A DNA stretch of 64,000 bases from Pseudomonas sp. GOM7. Lineage in GTDB: Bacteria > Pseudomonadota > Gammaproteobacteria > Pseudomonadales > Pseudomonadaceae. The notes under the pieces were generated by a model. It was given only the letters and a program-made list of their open reading frames with translations, had not been told where the DNA came from and did no database searches. The stretch covers positions 2,604,001-2,668,000 of the forward strand of contig NZ_CP113519.1 of the NCBI RefSeq assembly GCF_026723825.1. Direction: 5' to 3'. Both the position numbers and the translations under genes were made by a program. Shown one piece after another: positions 20,978 through 34,764 of the stretch. The stretch's first letter is position 1. Each line of letters begins with the position of its first letter.

Positions 20978-21874
20978 TCAGGAAATGCTGCGGTTCTTGC
21001 TGTTACTTGCAGCTTGTCGCTTGCGGCTGATGGGAAGCAGGCTGGCGGCGAAGATGAATGCCGCGCCGAGCAGCGAGAGGTTGTCCGGCGTCTCGCCCCA
21101 CAATAGCCAGGCGATGAGGCCGGCGAAGACGATGGCCAGGTAGGCGACTGGGCCGATCAGCCCAGGCGGTGCCAGGCCATAGGCGCGCGACATGATCACC
21201 TGGCTGGCGGTGGCCAGTAGGCCAATGCCCAGCAGCCAACCAAGCTGGTTGGCATCCAGTGGTTGCCAACTCCAAGACAAGGGAATGGCGGAAAACAGCG
21301 CACTGAACAGCGAGAAATAGAAGACGATGCGCGTGGCTGGCTCGCTGTCGCTCATCTCGCGGATGGACACGAAAGCGAAGGCGGCCAGCAGGCTGGCGGC
21401 CAGGCCGACCAATGCTTCGCCCTCGAACAGAGCGGCGCTGGGTTTGGCCACCAGGGCCACACCGCACAGACCGATCAGGCTGCTGATGAGCATGCGTCGA
21501 GTCAGCGGCTCCTTGAGCCAGAAATGAGCGATCAGCGGAGTGAACACCGGTGCCGAGTAGGTGAACAGCATGGCGTCGGCCAGCGGCAGGTGGGCGATGG
21601 CGTAGAAGAAGCAGTACATCGCCGCCAGGCCGTAGGTGGTGCGCCACAGGTGAGATTTCAGACGAGTGGTGCGCAGTGGCCTGACCCCGCGCACCAACAG
21701 CAGTGGCAGAAAGAACAGCACGCCCACCAGATTGCGGAAGAACACCACCGACTCGTTGTTGACGCTGGCGGAAATCTCGCGGATGCCGACGCCGGTAAAG
21801 GCGAACAGCAGGGCGGATATGGCCAGCAGGAGGGCGCCCTGCAGCGGTCTGCTGCTGCGAGTCGGGGCGCTCAT
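20978..21874 (-). CDS. DMT-superfamily (EamA) inner-membrane transporter
   Basis: 298-aa, ten-helix drug/metabolite transporter made of two EamA repeats (about residues 10-145 and 155-285). Typical segments are ALLFAFTGVGIREIS near the N-terminus and LKEPLTRRMLISSLIGLCGV at the end of the first repeat. The substrate cannot be inferred. The last dozen codons (RKRQAASNSKNRSIS) are encoded by the low-complexity GCTTG/CAAGC repeat, so the C-terminal tail is probably variable between strains. The ATG at 21874 lies directly before the hflD stop. Confidence 0.88.
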   Translation of the reverse strand: MSAPTRSSRPLQGALLLAISALLFAFTGVGIREISASVNNESVVFFRNLVGVLFFLPLLLVRGVRPLRTTRLKSHLWRTTYGLAAMYCFFYAIAHLPLADAMLFTYSAPVFTPLIAHFWLKEPLTRRMLISSLIGLCGVALVAKPSAALFEGEALVGLAASLLAAFAFVSIREMSDSEPATRIVFYFSLFSALFSAIPLSWSWQPLDANQLGWLLGIGLLATASQVIMSRAYGLAPPGLIGPVAYLAIVFAGLIAWLLWGETPDNLSLLGAAFIFAASLLPISRKRQAASNSKNRSIS

Positions 21875-22495
21875 TCAGGCGCGCATCAGGGCGTAGAGTT
21901 CCTTGAGCAACTTGCCGCGACTGAATACCAGTTGCCAGCGATGCCCACCGAGTTGGCGCCACAGGCGGGCCGAACGAATGCCGGCAAGCAGCAGGGCGCG
22001 GATCTTCGCGGCGTTGTTCGGCTGCTGCAGGAAACGCATGTCGCCATGCACCTGAATGCGCTGGCGGAAGGTGCTGATGGTGTCCTGGTACAGGCCACCA
22101 CAAGCCGCGATAACGTTGTCATGCACCAGGCCGAAGTGCTCGACCTGTTGCTGGATCTGATCCAGGCGGCTGCCCATGATTTCCAGCATGTCGCTGCGTT
22201 TGTCCAGTTGTCGCTCCAGGCCGATCAGCGCCAGGGAATAGCGCAGTGGTTCGCGCTGCAGGGCCGACGGGTTGCGTTCCAGGGCGCTGATCAGAGCGCG
22301 ATAGCCGTCACGCAGGTTGAGGTCGTCGCCACCGTAGACGTCCAGTGTGCTTTGCGGATCACGGACGAGAAGGCTGCCGAGCATGCAGCCCAGCGACGCT
22401 TCGCTGATCTGGCCGGTGCGGGCGATCCGGTCCGCCAGCACGGCGGCCTCGAAGACGGCGCCGAGGGCGACCAATTGCTCCTGAATCGGGGTCAT
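21875..22495 (-). CDS. hflD: High-frequency lysogenisation protein HflD homologue
   Basis: 206-aa peripheral membrane protein of the HflD family. In E. coli it binds phage lambda CII, and it is always next to mnmA. The start [18 protein letters not shown] at 22495 overlaps the mnmA stop as ATGA; an 18-codon upstream extension is only mnmA out of frame. The helical sequence includes [15 protein letters not shown] and [14 protein letters not shown]. The physiological role outside phage infection is not known. Confidence 0.9.
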   Translation of the reverse strand: MTPIQEQLVALGAVFEAAVLADRIARTGQISEASLGCMLGSLLVRDPQSTLDVYGGDDLNLRDGYRALISALERNPSALQREPLRYSLALIGLERQLDKRSDMLEIMGSRLDQIQQQVEHFGLVHDNVIAACGGLYQDTISTFRQRIQVHGDMRFLQQPNNAAKIRALLLAGIRSARLWRQLGGHRWQLVFSRGKLLKELYALMRA

Positions 22496-23604
22496 CGAGC
22501 ACCCTCTTGGCAAGCTTCGGCGGTTTCGATCACACCGCCACCCAGGCACACCTCGCCGTCGTAGAACACCACGGACTGGCCCGGGGTAACGGCGCGCTGG
22601 GGCTCGTCGAACAGGGCGCGATAGCCGTTCTCGGTTCTCTCCAGGGTACAGTTCTGATCGCTCTGGCGATAACGCACCTTTGCGCTCAGGCGCCGCGGGG
22701 TGCTCAGATCCACCGGGTTGACCCAGTAGATGTCCGAGGCGAGCAGGGCGCGGGAGAACAGCCAGGGGTGCTCGTTGCCTTGGCCGACGATCAGCACGTT
22801 GCGGGTCAGATCCTTGCGCAGTACGTACCAGGGCTCGTCGCCGGCATCCTTCATGCCGCCAATACCCAGGCCTTGGCGTTGACCGATGGTGTGGTACATC
22901 AGGCCATGATGACGGCCGATGACCTGGCCATCGGTGGTCTCGATGTCGCCCGGTTGGGCCGGCAGGTACTGCTTGAGGAAGTCGCTGAAACGGCGTTCGC
23001 CGATGAAGCAGATGCCGGTGGAGTCCTTCTTCTTCGCCGTGGCCAGCTCGTATTTCTCGGCGATTGCCCGCACTTGCGGCTTTTCCAGTTCCCCGACCGG
23101 GAACAGGGTCTTGGCGATCTGCTCGCCGCCGACGGCGTGCAGGAAGTAGCTCTGATCCTTGTTCGGATCCAGCCCCTTGAGCAGTTCGGTACGGCCCTCG
23201 ATGTCGCGGCGGCGCACGTAGTGGCCGGTGGCAATCAGGTCAGCGCCCAGGCTCAGGGCGTAGTCGAGGAAGGCCTTGAACTTGATTTCGCGGTTGCAGA
23301 GGATGTCCGGGTTAGGCGTGCGTCCGGCCTTGTATTCGGCCAGGAAGTGCTCGAACACGTTGTCCCAGTATTCGGCGGCGAAGTTGGCGGTATGCAGCTT
23401 GATGCCGATGCGGTCGCATACGGCCTGGGCGTCGGCCAGGTCATCCATGGCGGTGCAGTATTCGGTGCCGTCGTCTTCGTCCCAGTTCTTCATGAACAGG
23501 CCTTCGACCTGGTAACCCTGCTCCAACAGTAGCAGGGCGGAAACGGACGAATCGACGCCGCCGGACATGCCGACGATCACGCGTTGGGTGCTAGGTGCTT
23601 GCAT
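22492..23604 (-). CDS. mnmA: tRNA-specific 2-thiouridylase
   Basis: 370-aa ATP-dependent enzyme that thiolates the wobble uridine of tRNA-Glu, -Gln and -Lys. The PP-loop [15 protein letters not shown] is at residues 12-26. The two catalytic cysteines are in ILCNREIKF (about 101) and [13 protein letters not shown] (about 198). Sulfur comes through the TusABCDE relay, and tusDCBE is also in this window. The start is the ATG at 23604. Confidence 0.97.
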   Translation of the reverse strand: MQAPSTQRVIVGMSGGVDSSVSALLLLEQGYQVEGLFMKNWDEDDGTEYCTAMDDLADAQAVCDRIGIKLHTANFAAEYWDNVFEHFLAEYKAGRTPNPDILCNREIKFKAFLDYALSLGADLIATGHYVRRRDIEGRTELLKGLDPNKDQSYFLHAVGGEQIAKTLFPVGELEKPQVRAIAEKYELATAKKKDSTGICFIGERRFSDFLKQYLPAQPGDIETTDGQVIGRHHGLMYHTIGQRQGLGIGGMKDAGDEPWYVLRKDLTRNVLIVGQGNEHPWLFSRALLASDIYWVNPVDLSTPRRLSAKVRYRQSDQNCTLERTENGYRALFDEPQRAVTPGQSVVFYDGEVCLGGGVIETAEACQEGAR

Positions 23605-23706
23605 GGGAGTCTGCGAGTGAAGCCTGAAAAACTGACGAGTCTACCAGAAAGCCTGCCCCCATAGCCCGGATGAAATCCAGGGTGATCGAGGCGGGTGCCC
23701 TTGCGC

Positions 23707-23773
23707 CGTAGGGTGCGCCGTGCGCACCAAGTAGGCATTGCGCTATTTCGTGGTGCGCGCAGCGCACCCTACG
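23707..23773. repeat. Palindromic intergenic repeat, copy 1
   Basis: Two 23-bp arms in inverted orientation (23707-23729 and 23751-23773, 21/23 matching) start and end with CGTAGGGTGCG / CGCACCCTACG and are separated by 21 bases. A second copy of the same family lies at 41050-41113. It sits between mnmA and nudJ and looks like a non-coding hairpin element of REP/MITE type. Confidence 0.85.
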
Positions 23774-23791
23774 CGAGGCGCGCGCTGACGA

Positions 23792-24232
23792 TCAATCGCG
23801 CACCAGCTCCAGAGAACCTCGGATGCCGGCCAGATAATCGTCCACGCAGCGCAGTACCAGTTCGCTGCGCCAGCGTTCGGGCTGGGCGGCCAGCTCGTCG
23901 CGGGTCAGCCAGGTGATGCCGCTGATGTCGGCGTCCAGCTCGCGCTCGGGGTCGTGGCGCAACGGGCGGGCGCTGAAGCACACGCGCTGGTAGGTCACGC
24001 CGTTGCTCGGCGCGGTGTAGAGATAGATGCCGGTCAGGCCGGTCAGCTCCACGTCCCAGCCGGTTTCTTCGAGGGTTTCGCGCAGCGCGGCCTGGCGCAG
24101 CGATTCGTTGGCTTCTAGGTGCCCGGCAGGCTGGTTGAGTACCAGGCGACCGGCCTTGAGTTCCTCGACGAAGAGGAAGCGGCCCTGGTCTTCGATGACC
24201 GTGGCCACGGTGATATGGGGTTGCCACTGCAT
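23792..24232 (-). CDS. nudJ: NUDIX hydrolase, phosphatase NudJ-like
   Basis: 146-aa NUDIX hydrolase. The Nudix box spans [20 protein letters not shown] and continues TGWDV (about residues 36-60), with the metal-binding Glu residues intact. In E. coli, NudJ acts on thiamine pyrimidine pyrophosphates and nucleoside phosphates. The start [19 protein letters not shown] at 24232 is chosen over a longer frame with a non-homologous N-terminus. The gene is conserved beside mnmA. Confidence 0.88.
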   Translation of the reverse strand: MQWQPHITVATVIEDQGRFLFVEELKAGRLVLNQPAGHLEANESLRQAALRETLEETGWDVELTGLTGIYLYTAPSNGVTYQRVCFSARPLRHDPERELDADISGITWLTRDELAAQPERWRSELVLRCVDDYLAGIRGSLELVRD

Positions 24233-24277
24233 TTCGCTTGCTCCAGATGGAAGTGGGGATTTTCGACATCGCGCCAT

Positions 24278-24310
24278 AAAAAAGAACCCCGGCACAAGGC
24301 CGGGGTTCTT
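24278..24310 (-). terminator. Terminator of idh
   Basis: A perfect 12-bp stem (AAGAACCCCGGC 24282-24293 with GCCGGGGTTCTT 24299-24310), followed on the minus strand by a run of six T. It lies 17 bases after the idh stop. Confidence 0.92.
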
Positions 24311-24326
24311 TCACACTCAGGCCTTA

Positions 24327-26555
<2,229 letters not shown>

Positions 26556-26916
26556 TTAGCGTTAACTCTCTTCTTTGCTGAGCGCGCATAGAAACTCGAC
26601 CTGCGCTGGTAAGCGCTTGAGCCCCCTGGTGGTGGGGCCGGGTCGAGGACTCGCCGCGGTGATGTTGGATGCACCCGTAGAGTGTCGAGCGTTTCGAGCC
26701 TGTGGCCGGTGGTGGCCTGCCACAGGTTTCAAGAGGCTGCCATCCGGTTCCAGACGGGCCACCCCTTATGACTCGTTAGTCACCTAAGCAGTATATCACT
26801 GCGTCGACGCGTCGCAGAATGCCCAGTTGCATAAGACCTTTGCATGCGTGTCTGAATCTTCTCTTTGCGCTACTCTCGGGAGTGCACACTGTCTAACCAT
26901 GAGATGGAGTCCAGCA
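26556..26916. other. Divergent intergenic region between idh and icd
   Basis: This 361-base region must hold both promoters. Two symmetric features are visible: a hairpin CCTGTGGC/GCCACAGG (26699-26706 and 26719-26726) in the idh leader direction, and TGACT-CGTT-AGTCA (26769-26782), a perfect 5-bp dyad that could be an operator, 15 bases before a TATATC. No convincing -35/-10 pair was found for either gene. Confidence 0.4.
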
Positions 26917-28173
<1,257 letters not shown>

Positions 28174-28190
28174 TGCCAGGCTGTAGATAA

Positions 28191-28222
28191 AGAAAAGGCC
28201 AGTCACATGACTGGCCTTTTCT
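28191..28222. terminator. Bidirectional terminator between icd and cspD
   Basis: A perfect 15-bp stem (AGAAAAGGCCAGTCA with TGACTGGCCTTTTCT) and a 2-base loop, T-rich on both strands. It lies between two convergent genes. Confidence 0.95.
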
Positions 28223-28242
28223 CTTGGTGGATCAGGGAAGTA

Positions 28243-28512
28243 TCAGGCGTCGACGGGGCTCTCACTGCTGGCCGTGTGTGGCGCGCTGACAGTGGCGTCC
28301 GTTGCCGTGGTGGCGGCGCTGATGTTGACAGCGTGCAAGCCCTTGGGCCCTTGCACGATGTCGAAGCGAACCGCCTGACCTGCCTTGAGTGTCTTGTAAC
28401 CCTCCATCTGAATGGCCGAGTAGTGGGCGAACAGGTCCTCATCTCGACCATCGGCCAGGATGAATCCATAGCCTTTGGCGTTGTTGAACCACTTGACCTT
28501 ACCGCTGAGCAT
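28243..28512 (-). CDS. cspD: Cold-shock-domain protein CspD
   Basis: 89-aa single-stranded nucleic-acid-binding protein. The cold-shock domain has both RNP motifs: [15 protein letters not shown] and DLFAHYSAI. The alanine-rich tail ([13 protein letters not shown]) is typical of CspD, which in E. coli inhibits replication in stationary phase. The start MLSGKVKWF is at 28512, preceded by GAGGGATGTGAGC. It is divergent from clpS, an arrangement conserved in gammaproteobacteria. Confidence 0.93.
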   Translation of the reverse strand: MLSGKVKWFNNAKGYGFILADGRDEDLFAHYSAIQMEGYKTLKAGQAVRFDIVQGPKGLHAVNISAATTATDATVSAPHTASSESPVDA

Positions 28513-28751
28513 GCTCACATCCCTCTGCAAAGAACCCCATCTCTGGAGTATCATCCACTTCGATTCCGCGCGTTAACCGATCCGGCTGGGCGACGGCGCG
28601 GAATCCCTGAAACCCTGAAATTGAAAGGGTATTTATTGGTTGTAACACCCTTTTGCCGATAGTCAAGTTGGCACGGCAATGGGTTGAGAAGTCAGTCAAA
28701 CTCCTTCAAGCATCCCCCCCGTTCGTCCAGCCGAGAACCTTTGATTCCAAC

Positions 28752-29114
28752 ATGCATGCAAGTAGCCAGATTCGACTAACATTCAATCAGGATCACCCGG
28801 CAGAGCATGAGGACGACTCCTCTGGCGTCGCGATCCAGGAATCCAAGCCAGCGCTCAAGGCACCACCGCTGTACAAGGTTGTCCTATTCAACGATGACTA
28901 CACCCCGATGGATTTCGTCGTCGAAGTGCTTGAAACCTTCTTCGGCATGAATCGGGAGCTGGCGACCAAGATCATGTTGGCCGTCCATACAGAAGGACGT
29001 GCGGTATGCGGCGTCTACACCCGTGACATTGCGGAGACCAAGGCCATGCAGGTCAATCAGTACGCACGGGAGAGCCAGCATCCGCTACTCTGTGAAATAG
29101 AGAAGGACGGCTAA
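28752..29114 (+). CDS. clpS: ATP-dependent Clp protease adaptor ClpS
   Basis: 120-aa adaptor that delivers N-degron proteins to ClpAP. The disordered N-terminus is followed by the folded core [20 protein letters not shown], whose acidic residues bind the N-terminal residue of the substrate, then [20 protein letters not shown]. The start is ATG at 28752. It lies 29 bases before clpA. The Leu/Phe transferase (aat) and Bpt genes that create N-degrons are only 3-5 kb away. Confidence 0.95.
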   Translation: MHASSQIRLTFNQDHPAEHEDDSSGVAIQESKPALKAPPLYKVVLFNDDYTPMDFVVEVLETFFGMNRELATKIMLAVHTEGRAVCGVYTRDIAETKAMQVNQYARESQHPLLCEIEKDG

Positions 29115-29143
29115 CGCCGGCCACTTGGGTATGAGGTGAAGCT

Positions 29144-31414
29144 ATGTTGAACCGAGAGCTCGAAGTCACCCTCAATCTGGCCTTCAAAGAGGCTCGCGCC
29201 AAGCGTCATGAGTTCATGACGGTCGAGCACCTGCTGTTGGCCTTGCTCGACAACGAGGCGGCAGCCAGCGTGCTGCGTGCCTGTGGAGCCAATCTCGACA
29301 AGCTGCGCCATGACCTGCAGGAGTTCATCGACTCCACCACGCCATTGATTCCCCAGCATGACGAAGACCGCGAAACCCAGCCGACCCTGGGCTTCCAGCG
29401 CGTGCTGCAGCGCGCGGTGTTCCATGTGCAAAGCTCCGGCAAGCGCGAGGTGACCGGCGCCAATGTGCTGGTGGCGATTTTCAGCGAGCAGGAAAGCCAG
29501 GCGGTATTCCTGCTCAAGCAACAGAGCGTGGCCCGTATCGACGTGGTCAACTACATTGCTCATGGCATTTCCAAGGTGCCGGGCCATGGTGATCAGCATG
29601 AGCATGACCCGGAGATGCAGGACGAGGAGGGTGGCGAAGCTTCCGCCTCTGGCAATCCGCTCGATGCCTATGCCAGCAACCTGAACGAGCTGGCCCGTCA
29701 GGGCCGCATCGATCCGCTGGTCGGTCGTGAGCATGAAGTCGAGCGCGTGGCGCAGATTCTCGCTCGTCGGCGCAAGAACAACCCGTTGCTGGTCGGCGAG
29801 GCTGGCGTCGGCAAGACCGCCATCGCCGAAGGCCTGGCCAAGCGCATCGTCGACGAACAAGTGCCCGACCTGCTGGCCGACAGCGTGGTCTACTCGCTGG
29901 ATCTCGGTGCCTTGCTGGCCGGCACCAAGTACCGTGGCGACTTCGAGAAGCGCTTCAAGGCGCTGCTCAACGAGCTGCGCAAGCGCCCGCACGCGATCCT
30001 GTTCATCGATGAGATCCACACCATCATCGGTGCCGGGGCTGCCTCGGGCGGAGTGATGGATGCCTCCAACCTGCTCAAGCCGCTGTTGTCCTCCGGCGAG
30101 ATCCGCTGCATCGGCTCCACCACTTTCCAGGAATTTCGTGGCATCTTCGAGAAGGATCGCGCCCTGGCACGTCGCTTCCAGAAGGTCGACGTGGTCGAGC
30201 CCTCGGTCGAGGATACCGTCGGCATCCTCAAGGGGCTCAAGGCACGTTTCGAGCAACACCACCACATCGAATACAGCGACGAGGCTCTGCGCGCCGCTGC
30301 CGAACTGGCCGCGCGCTACATCAATGACCGGCATATGCCGGACAAGGCCATCGATGTGATCGACGAGGCCGGCGCCTATCAGCGCCTGCAGCCGGAAGAC
30401 AAGCGCGTGGCGCGTATCGATGTGGCCCAGGTCGAGGACATCGTCGCCAAGATCGCGCGAATTCCGCCGAAGCATGTCTCCAGCTCCGACAAGGAACTGC
30501 TGCGCAATCTGGAGCGCGACCTCAAGCTCACCGTCTTCGGCCAGGACGCCGCCATCGATTCGCTGGCCACAGCTATCAAGCTGTCGCGCGCCGGGCTCAA
30601 GGCGCCGGACAAGCCGGTGGGCTCGTTCCTCTTCGCCGGCCCCACCGGTGTCGGCAAGACCGAGGCGGCGCGGCAACTGGCCAAAGCGCTGGGGATCGAG
30701 CTGGTGCGCTTCGACATGTCCGAGTACATGGAACGCCATACCGTGTCGCGCCTGATCGGTGCGCCGCCCGGCTACGTGGGTTTCGACCAGGGCGGTCTGC
30801 TCACCGAGGCCATCACCAAGCAGCCGCACTGCGTGCTGCTGCTCGATGAGATCGAGAAGGCTCACCCGGAAGTCTTCAACCTGCTGCTGCAGGTGATGGA
30901 TCACGGCACCCTGACCGACAACAACGGGCGCAAGGCGGACTTCCGTAACGTGATCCTGATCATGACCACCAACGCCGGTGCGGAAACCGCGTCGCGGGCG
31001 TCGATCGGCTTCACCCAGCAGGATCACTCCACCGATGCCATGGAAGTCATCAAGAAGAGCTTCACCCCGGAGTTCCGCAACCGTCTGGATACCATCATCC
31101 AGTTTGGCCGCCTGAGTCACGAAGTGATCAAGAGCATCGTCGACAAGTTCCTCACCGAACTGCAGGCGCAGCTTGAGGACAAGCATGTCACGCTGGAGGT
31201 CAGCGATGCGGCGCGCGGTTGGCTGGCCGAACGTGGCTACGACGTGCAGATGGGCGCCAGGCCGATGGCACGCCTGATCCAAGACAAGATCAAGCGTCCG
31301 TTGGCGGAGGAAATCCTCTTTGGCGAACTGGCCGAGCACGGCGGCGTGGTCTATATCGACATCAAGGATGGCGAGCCGAGCTTCGAGTTCGAGACGGCGG
31401 CGGAGGTCGCCTGA
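29144..31414 (+). CDS. clpA: ATP-dependent Clp protease ATP-binding subunit ClpA
   Basis: 756-aa AAA+ unfoldase partner of ClpP. The N-domain covers about residues 1-140. The first AAA module has [13 protein letters not shown] and [13 protein letters not shown]. The second has [13 protein letters not shown] and [15 protein letters not shown]. An acidic linker of about 30 residues follows the N-domain. It is typical in length and complete. Confidence 0.97.
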   Translation: MLNRELEVTLNLAFKEARAKRHEFMTVEHLLLALLDNEAAASVLRACGANLDKLRHDLQEFIDSTTPLIPQHDEDRETQPTLGFQRVLQRAVFHVQSSGKREVTGANVLVAIFSEQESQAVFLLKQQSVARIDVVNYIAHGISKVPGHGDQHEHDPEMQDEEGGEASASGNPLDAYASNLNELARQGRIDPLVGREHEVERVAQILARRRKNNPLLVGEAGVGKTAIAEGLAKRIVDEQVPDLLADSVVYSLDLGALLAGTKYRGDFEKRFKALLNELRKRPHAILFIDEIHTIIGAGAASGGVMDASNLLKPLLSSGEIRCIGSTTFQEFRGIFEKDRALARRFQKVDVVEPSVEDTVGILKGLKARFEQHHHIEYSDEALRAAAELAARYINDRHMPDKAIDVIDEAGAYQRLQPEDKRVARIDVAQVEDIVAKIARIPPKHVSSSDKELLRNLERDLKLTVFGQDAAIDSLATAIKLSRAGLKAPDKPVGSFLFAGPTGVGKTEAARQLAKALGIELVRFDMSEYMERHTVSRLIGAPPGYVGFDQGGLLTEAITKQPHCVLLLDEIEKAHPEVFNLLLQVMDHGTLTDNNGRKADFRNVILIMTTNAGAETASRASIGFTQQDHSTDAMEVIKKSFTPEFRNRLDTIIQFGRLSHEVIKSIVDKFLTELQAQLEDKHVTLEVSDAARGWLAERGYDVQMGARPMARLIQDKIKRPLAEEILFGELAEHGGVVYIDIKDGEPSFEFETAAEVA

Positions 31415-31428
31415 TCGCCACGCAGGTT

Positions 31429-31448
31429 GCAGCGGCTTCGGCCGCTGC
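31429..31448 (+). terminator. UUCG-capped hairpin after clpA
   Basis: A perfect 8-bp stem GCAGCGGC/GCCGCTGC with a TTCG tetraloop, 14 bases after the clpA stop and followed by GCTTCT. The U-tract is weak, so it is a probable but not certain terminator. Confidence 0.55.
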
Positions 31449-31455
31449 GCTTCTA

Positions 31456-31610
31456 GGGCGCCTCTAAAAACGTAAGCGAGGCAGTCAGCGCAATACCGAT
31501 GGCGGCCCCGCAAAAACAGGCGAAAAAGCGCAGTTTACGTGTTGTAAATGAGCATTTTGAGCCTGTTTTTAACGCGGCGATGGCAACGCAGGTAGTTTTT
31601 AGAGTTGCCC
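31456..31610. mobile_element. MITE-like 155-bp imperfect palindrome between clpA and infA
   Basis: The ends are inverted repeats: GGGCGCCTCTAAAAAC (31456-31471) and the complement of GGGCAACTCTAAAAAC (31595-31610). Inner arms also pair (AAAAACAGGC near 31512 with GCCTGTTTTT at 31561-31570), and the apex is TTTAC-GTGTT-GTAAA (31533-31547). The whole stretch can fold on itself as one long hairpin with no coding capacity. That is the structure of a non-autonomous transposable element, although no clear target duplication is seen (flanks CTAG and CTTAG). Confidence 0.55.
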
Positions 31611-31620
31611 TTAGGGGGCA

Positions 31621-31654
31621 ACGAAAACGCCCGGCAGATGCCGGGCGTTTTCGT
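31621..31654. terminator. Bidirectional terminator downstream of infA
   Basis: A 15-bp perfect stem (ACGAAAACGCCCGGC with GCCGGGCGTTTTCGT) with a 4-base loop. It ends 12 bases before the infA stop side and is T-rich on both strands. Confidence 0.92.
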
Positions 31655-31666
31655 TTGGTGCTTGGC

Positions 31667-31885
31667 TTAACGGGCGCGGTAGGTGATGCGGCCCTTGCTC
31701 AAGTCATAAGGTGTCAGTTCGACGCGCACCTTGTCACCAGTGAGAATGCGGATGTAGTTCTTGCGCATCTTGCCGGAGATGTGCGCGGTAACGACGTGCC
31801 CGTTTTCCAACTCCACGCGGAACATGGTGTTGGGCAGGGTGTCGACGACAGTGCCTTCCATTTCGAAGCTGTCTTCTTTCGACAT
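31667..31885 (-). CDS. infA: Translation initiation factor IF-1
   Basis: 72-aa S1-fold initiation factor, complete: [20 protein letters not shown] to KGRITYRAR. The start at 31885 is the family start; 18 upstream codons are rejected. It sits at the 3' end of the minus-strand trxB-aat-bpt-infA run and is followed by a strong terminator. Confidence 0.98.
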
Positions 31886-32024
31886 GCAGTAAAGCCCTCG
31901 GTATCCAGAAAATGGCCCGGTGCAACTGGCGCCAGGCAAAAGCGGCGTGCATTGTGCCCGAAAACAGAGGGCTACGCCAAGTGGCTTGGATTGTCGAGAG
32001 GGCTTGGAAGGTTGATGGAGGGCG

Positions 32025-32080
32025 CTAGGGTCTGTTGACGCTTCGGCGCGAACCGCGAGCGAAACGTCAACAGACCCTAG
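32025..32080. repeat. 56-bp palindromic element with perfect 16-bp terminal repeats
   Basis: CTAGGGTCTGTTGACG (32025-32040) and its exact reverse complement (32065-32080) flank a 24-base centre. The outermost bases of the right arm supply the TAG stop codon of bpt, so the element abuts that gene with no spacer. No transposase is present. It may be a small hairpin element or the terminator-like end of a larger lost element. Confidence 0.85.
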
Positions 32081-32784
32081 GTCAGCAGCGTCCAGCGTTG
32101 ATTGACGAAGAGCTCGATGGGGCGGTACTGGGTCTTGTAGTTCATCTTGCGGCAGTTCTTGATCCAGTAGCCCAGGTAAACGGCTTGCAGGCCCAGGCGC
32201 TCGGTTTCGCCGATCTGCCAGAGAATGGCGAAGCGGCCGAGGCTGCGTCGCTCCTCGTCGGGGTCATAGAAGGTGTAGACCGCCGAAAGGCCATTGGGTA
32301 GCACGTCGGTGACGGCGATGGCCAGCAGGCGATCTTGCAGGCGGAACTCGTAGAAGCGAGAGAACTGCAGGTCGCGCACCAGGAAGGTGGCGAACTGATC
32401 GCGACTGGGTGGGTACATGTCGCCATCGGCATGGCGCTGCTCGATGTAGCGCACGTACAGATCGTAGTACTCCTCGGTGAATGCCGGACGTACCGAGCGC
32501 ACGTGGATGTCTTCGTTGCGCTTGAGAATGCGGCGTTGCTGGCGATTGGGGATGAACAGCGCGGCGGGAATGCGCGCCGGAATGCAGGCCGTGCATTGCT
32601 GGCAGTGCGGGCGATAGAGATGGTCGCCGCTACGGCGAAAGCCCATGTCGGAAAGTTCGGCATACACCTGTACATCCATGGGCTGACTGGGATCGAGAAA
32701 CAGGGTGGTGGCCTGTTCGTCGGGCAGGTAGCTGCATGGATGGGGCTGGGTGGCGTAGAACTTCAGGCGAGCCAGCTCGGTCAT
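32077..32784 (-). CDS. bpt: Aspartate/glutamate leucyltransferase (Ate/Bpt family)
   Basis: 235-aa aminoacyl-tRNA-protein transferase that adds Leu to N-terminal Asp or Glu, making N-degrons for ClpS/ClpAP. The N-terminal cysteine cluster typical of the family is present ([12 protein letters not shown], then [13 protein letters not shown]), and [13 protein letters not shown] and [14 protein letters not shown] are conserved blocks. It is often annotated as arginyltransferase. Its TAG stop falls inside a palindromic repeat. Confidence 0.93.
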
Positions 32785-32898
32785 GGTGGTACCTCGTTAA
32801 AGCCTTGCCTCTAGAGTGTAAGCCAGGGTTTTGAGGCCTACCACACGCGTTGGGCAATATCTGTCGAGGTCACAAGCTGTCGGCATTCGCCCGCTGAG

Positions 32899-33579
32899 TC
32901 ATGGATGCCAGTCGGCTGTACTGGGCTCGTCCAGATAACGCTGTAGATACTCGGCGAAGGTGGCGCGCGGTATGGCTCTGGCGCCGAAGCTATGCAGGTG
33001 TTGCGTGGGCATCTGGCAGTCGATGAGGGTGAAGCCCCATTGCTGCAGTTTGCCTACCAGCGTGACGAAACCCACCTTGGACGCGTTGTCGGTACGGCTG
33101 AACATGGATTCGCCGAAGAACAGGCGACCCATGGCCAGGCCATACAGGCCGCCGACCAGTTCCTCGTCCTGCCAGACCTCCACCGAGTGGGCGAGGCCGC
33201 GCTCATGCAGGCGCAGATAGGCTTGCTGCATGCCGTGGGTAATCCAGGTGCCATCGGCGTAATCCCGCGGCGCAGCGCAGGCAGCGATGACGGCAGCGAA
33301 GTCCTGGTCGAAGCTGACGCGAAAGCGCTGCTGGCGCAACAGCTTGGCCAGGCTGCGGGAAACGTGAAGCTCCTCGGGGAACAGCACCGTGCGTGGATCC
33401 GGTGACCACCAGAGGATCGGCTGGCCGTCCTGAAACCAGGGAAAACAGCCGTGGCGGTAGGCGCTGATCAGACGTTCGGCGCTGAGGTCGCCGCCGGCTG
33501 CCAGCAGGCCATTGGGCTCGCGCATGGCCTTGTCGAGTGGCGGGAATTGCAATGAGTCACGTTGCAGCCAGGTCAGCAT
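32899..33579 (-). CDS. aat: Leucyl/phenylalanyl-tRNA-protein transferase
   Basis: 226-aa N-end-rule enzyme that adds Leu or Phe to N-terminal Lys or Arg. Conserved stretches are [38 protein letters not shown], and [19 protein letters not shown] near the C-terminal GNAT-like domain. The start [19 protein letters not shown] is at 33579; the 64 upstream codons are antisense to, or lie outside, the family match. It is clustered with bpt, clpS and clpA. Confidence 0.95.
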   Translation of the reverse strand: MLTWLQRDSLQFPPLDKAMREPNGLLAAGGDLSAERLISAYRHGCFPWFQDGQPILWWSPDPRTVLFPEELHVSRSLAKLLRQQRFRVSFDQDFAAVIAACAAPRDYADGTWITHGMQQAYLRLHERGLAHSVEVWQDEELVGGLYGLAMGRLFFGESMFSRTDNASKVGFVTLVGKLQQWGFTLIDCQMPTQHLHSFGARAIPRATFAEYLQRYLDEPSTADWHP

Positions 33580-33634
33580 GCGCAGTTTTCCGGCAGGGCA
33601 GGGGAGGGCAAGCGTGGCGGCTCGCCCTTGTCCG

Positions 33635-34663
<1,029 letters not shown>

Positions 34664-34764
34664 CTACACCGAAGCATTGCTGCTGCGGGAGCGCCGTCTG
34701 ATTGCTCAGGTTATGACGATAGGCGGGCAAAGCCGTACAATGTCTCCTTTTGCGGCAATTACCG

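Noticed and set aside
23661..23690. AGCCCGGATGAAATCCAGGG as another palindromic repeat
   Set aside because: Only one weak half-palindrome is present; no second copy was noticed.
29111..31513. 800-codon open frame on the minus strand
   Set aside because: Antisense to clpA, which has all AAA+ motifs on the other strand.
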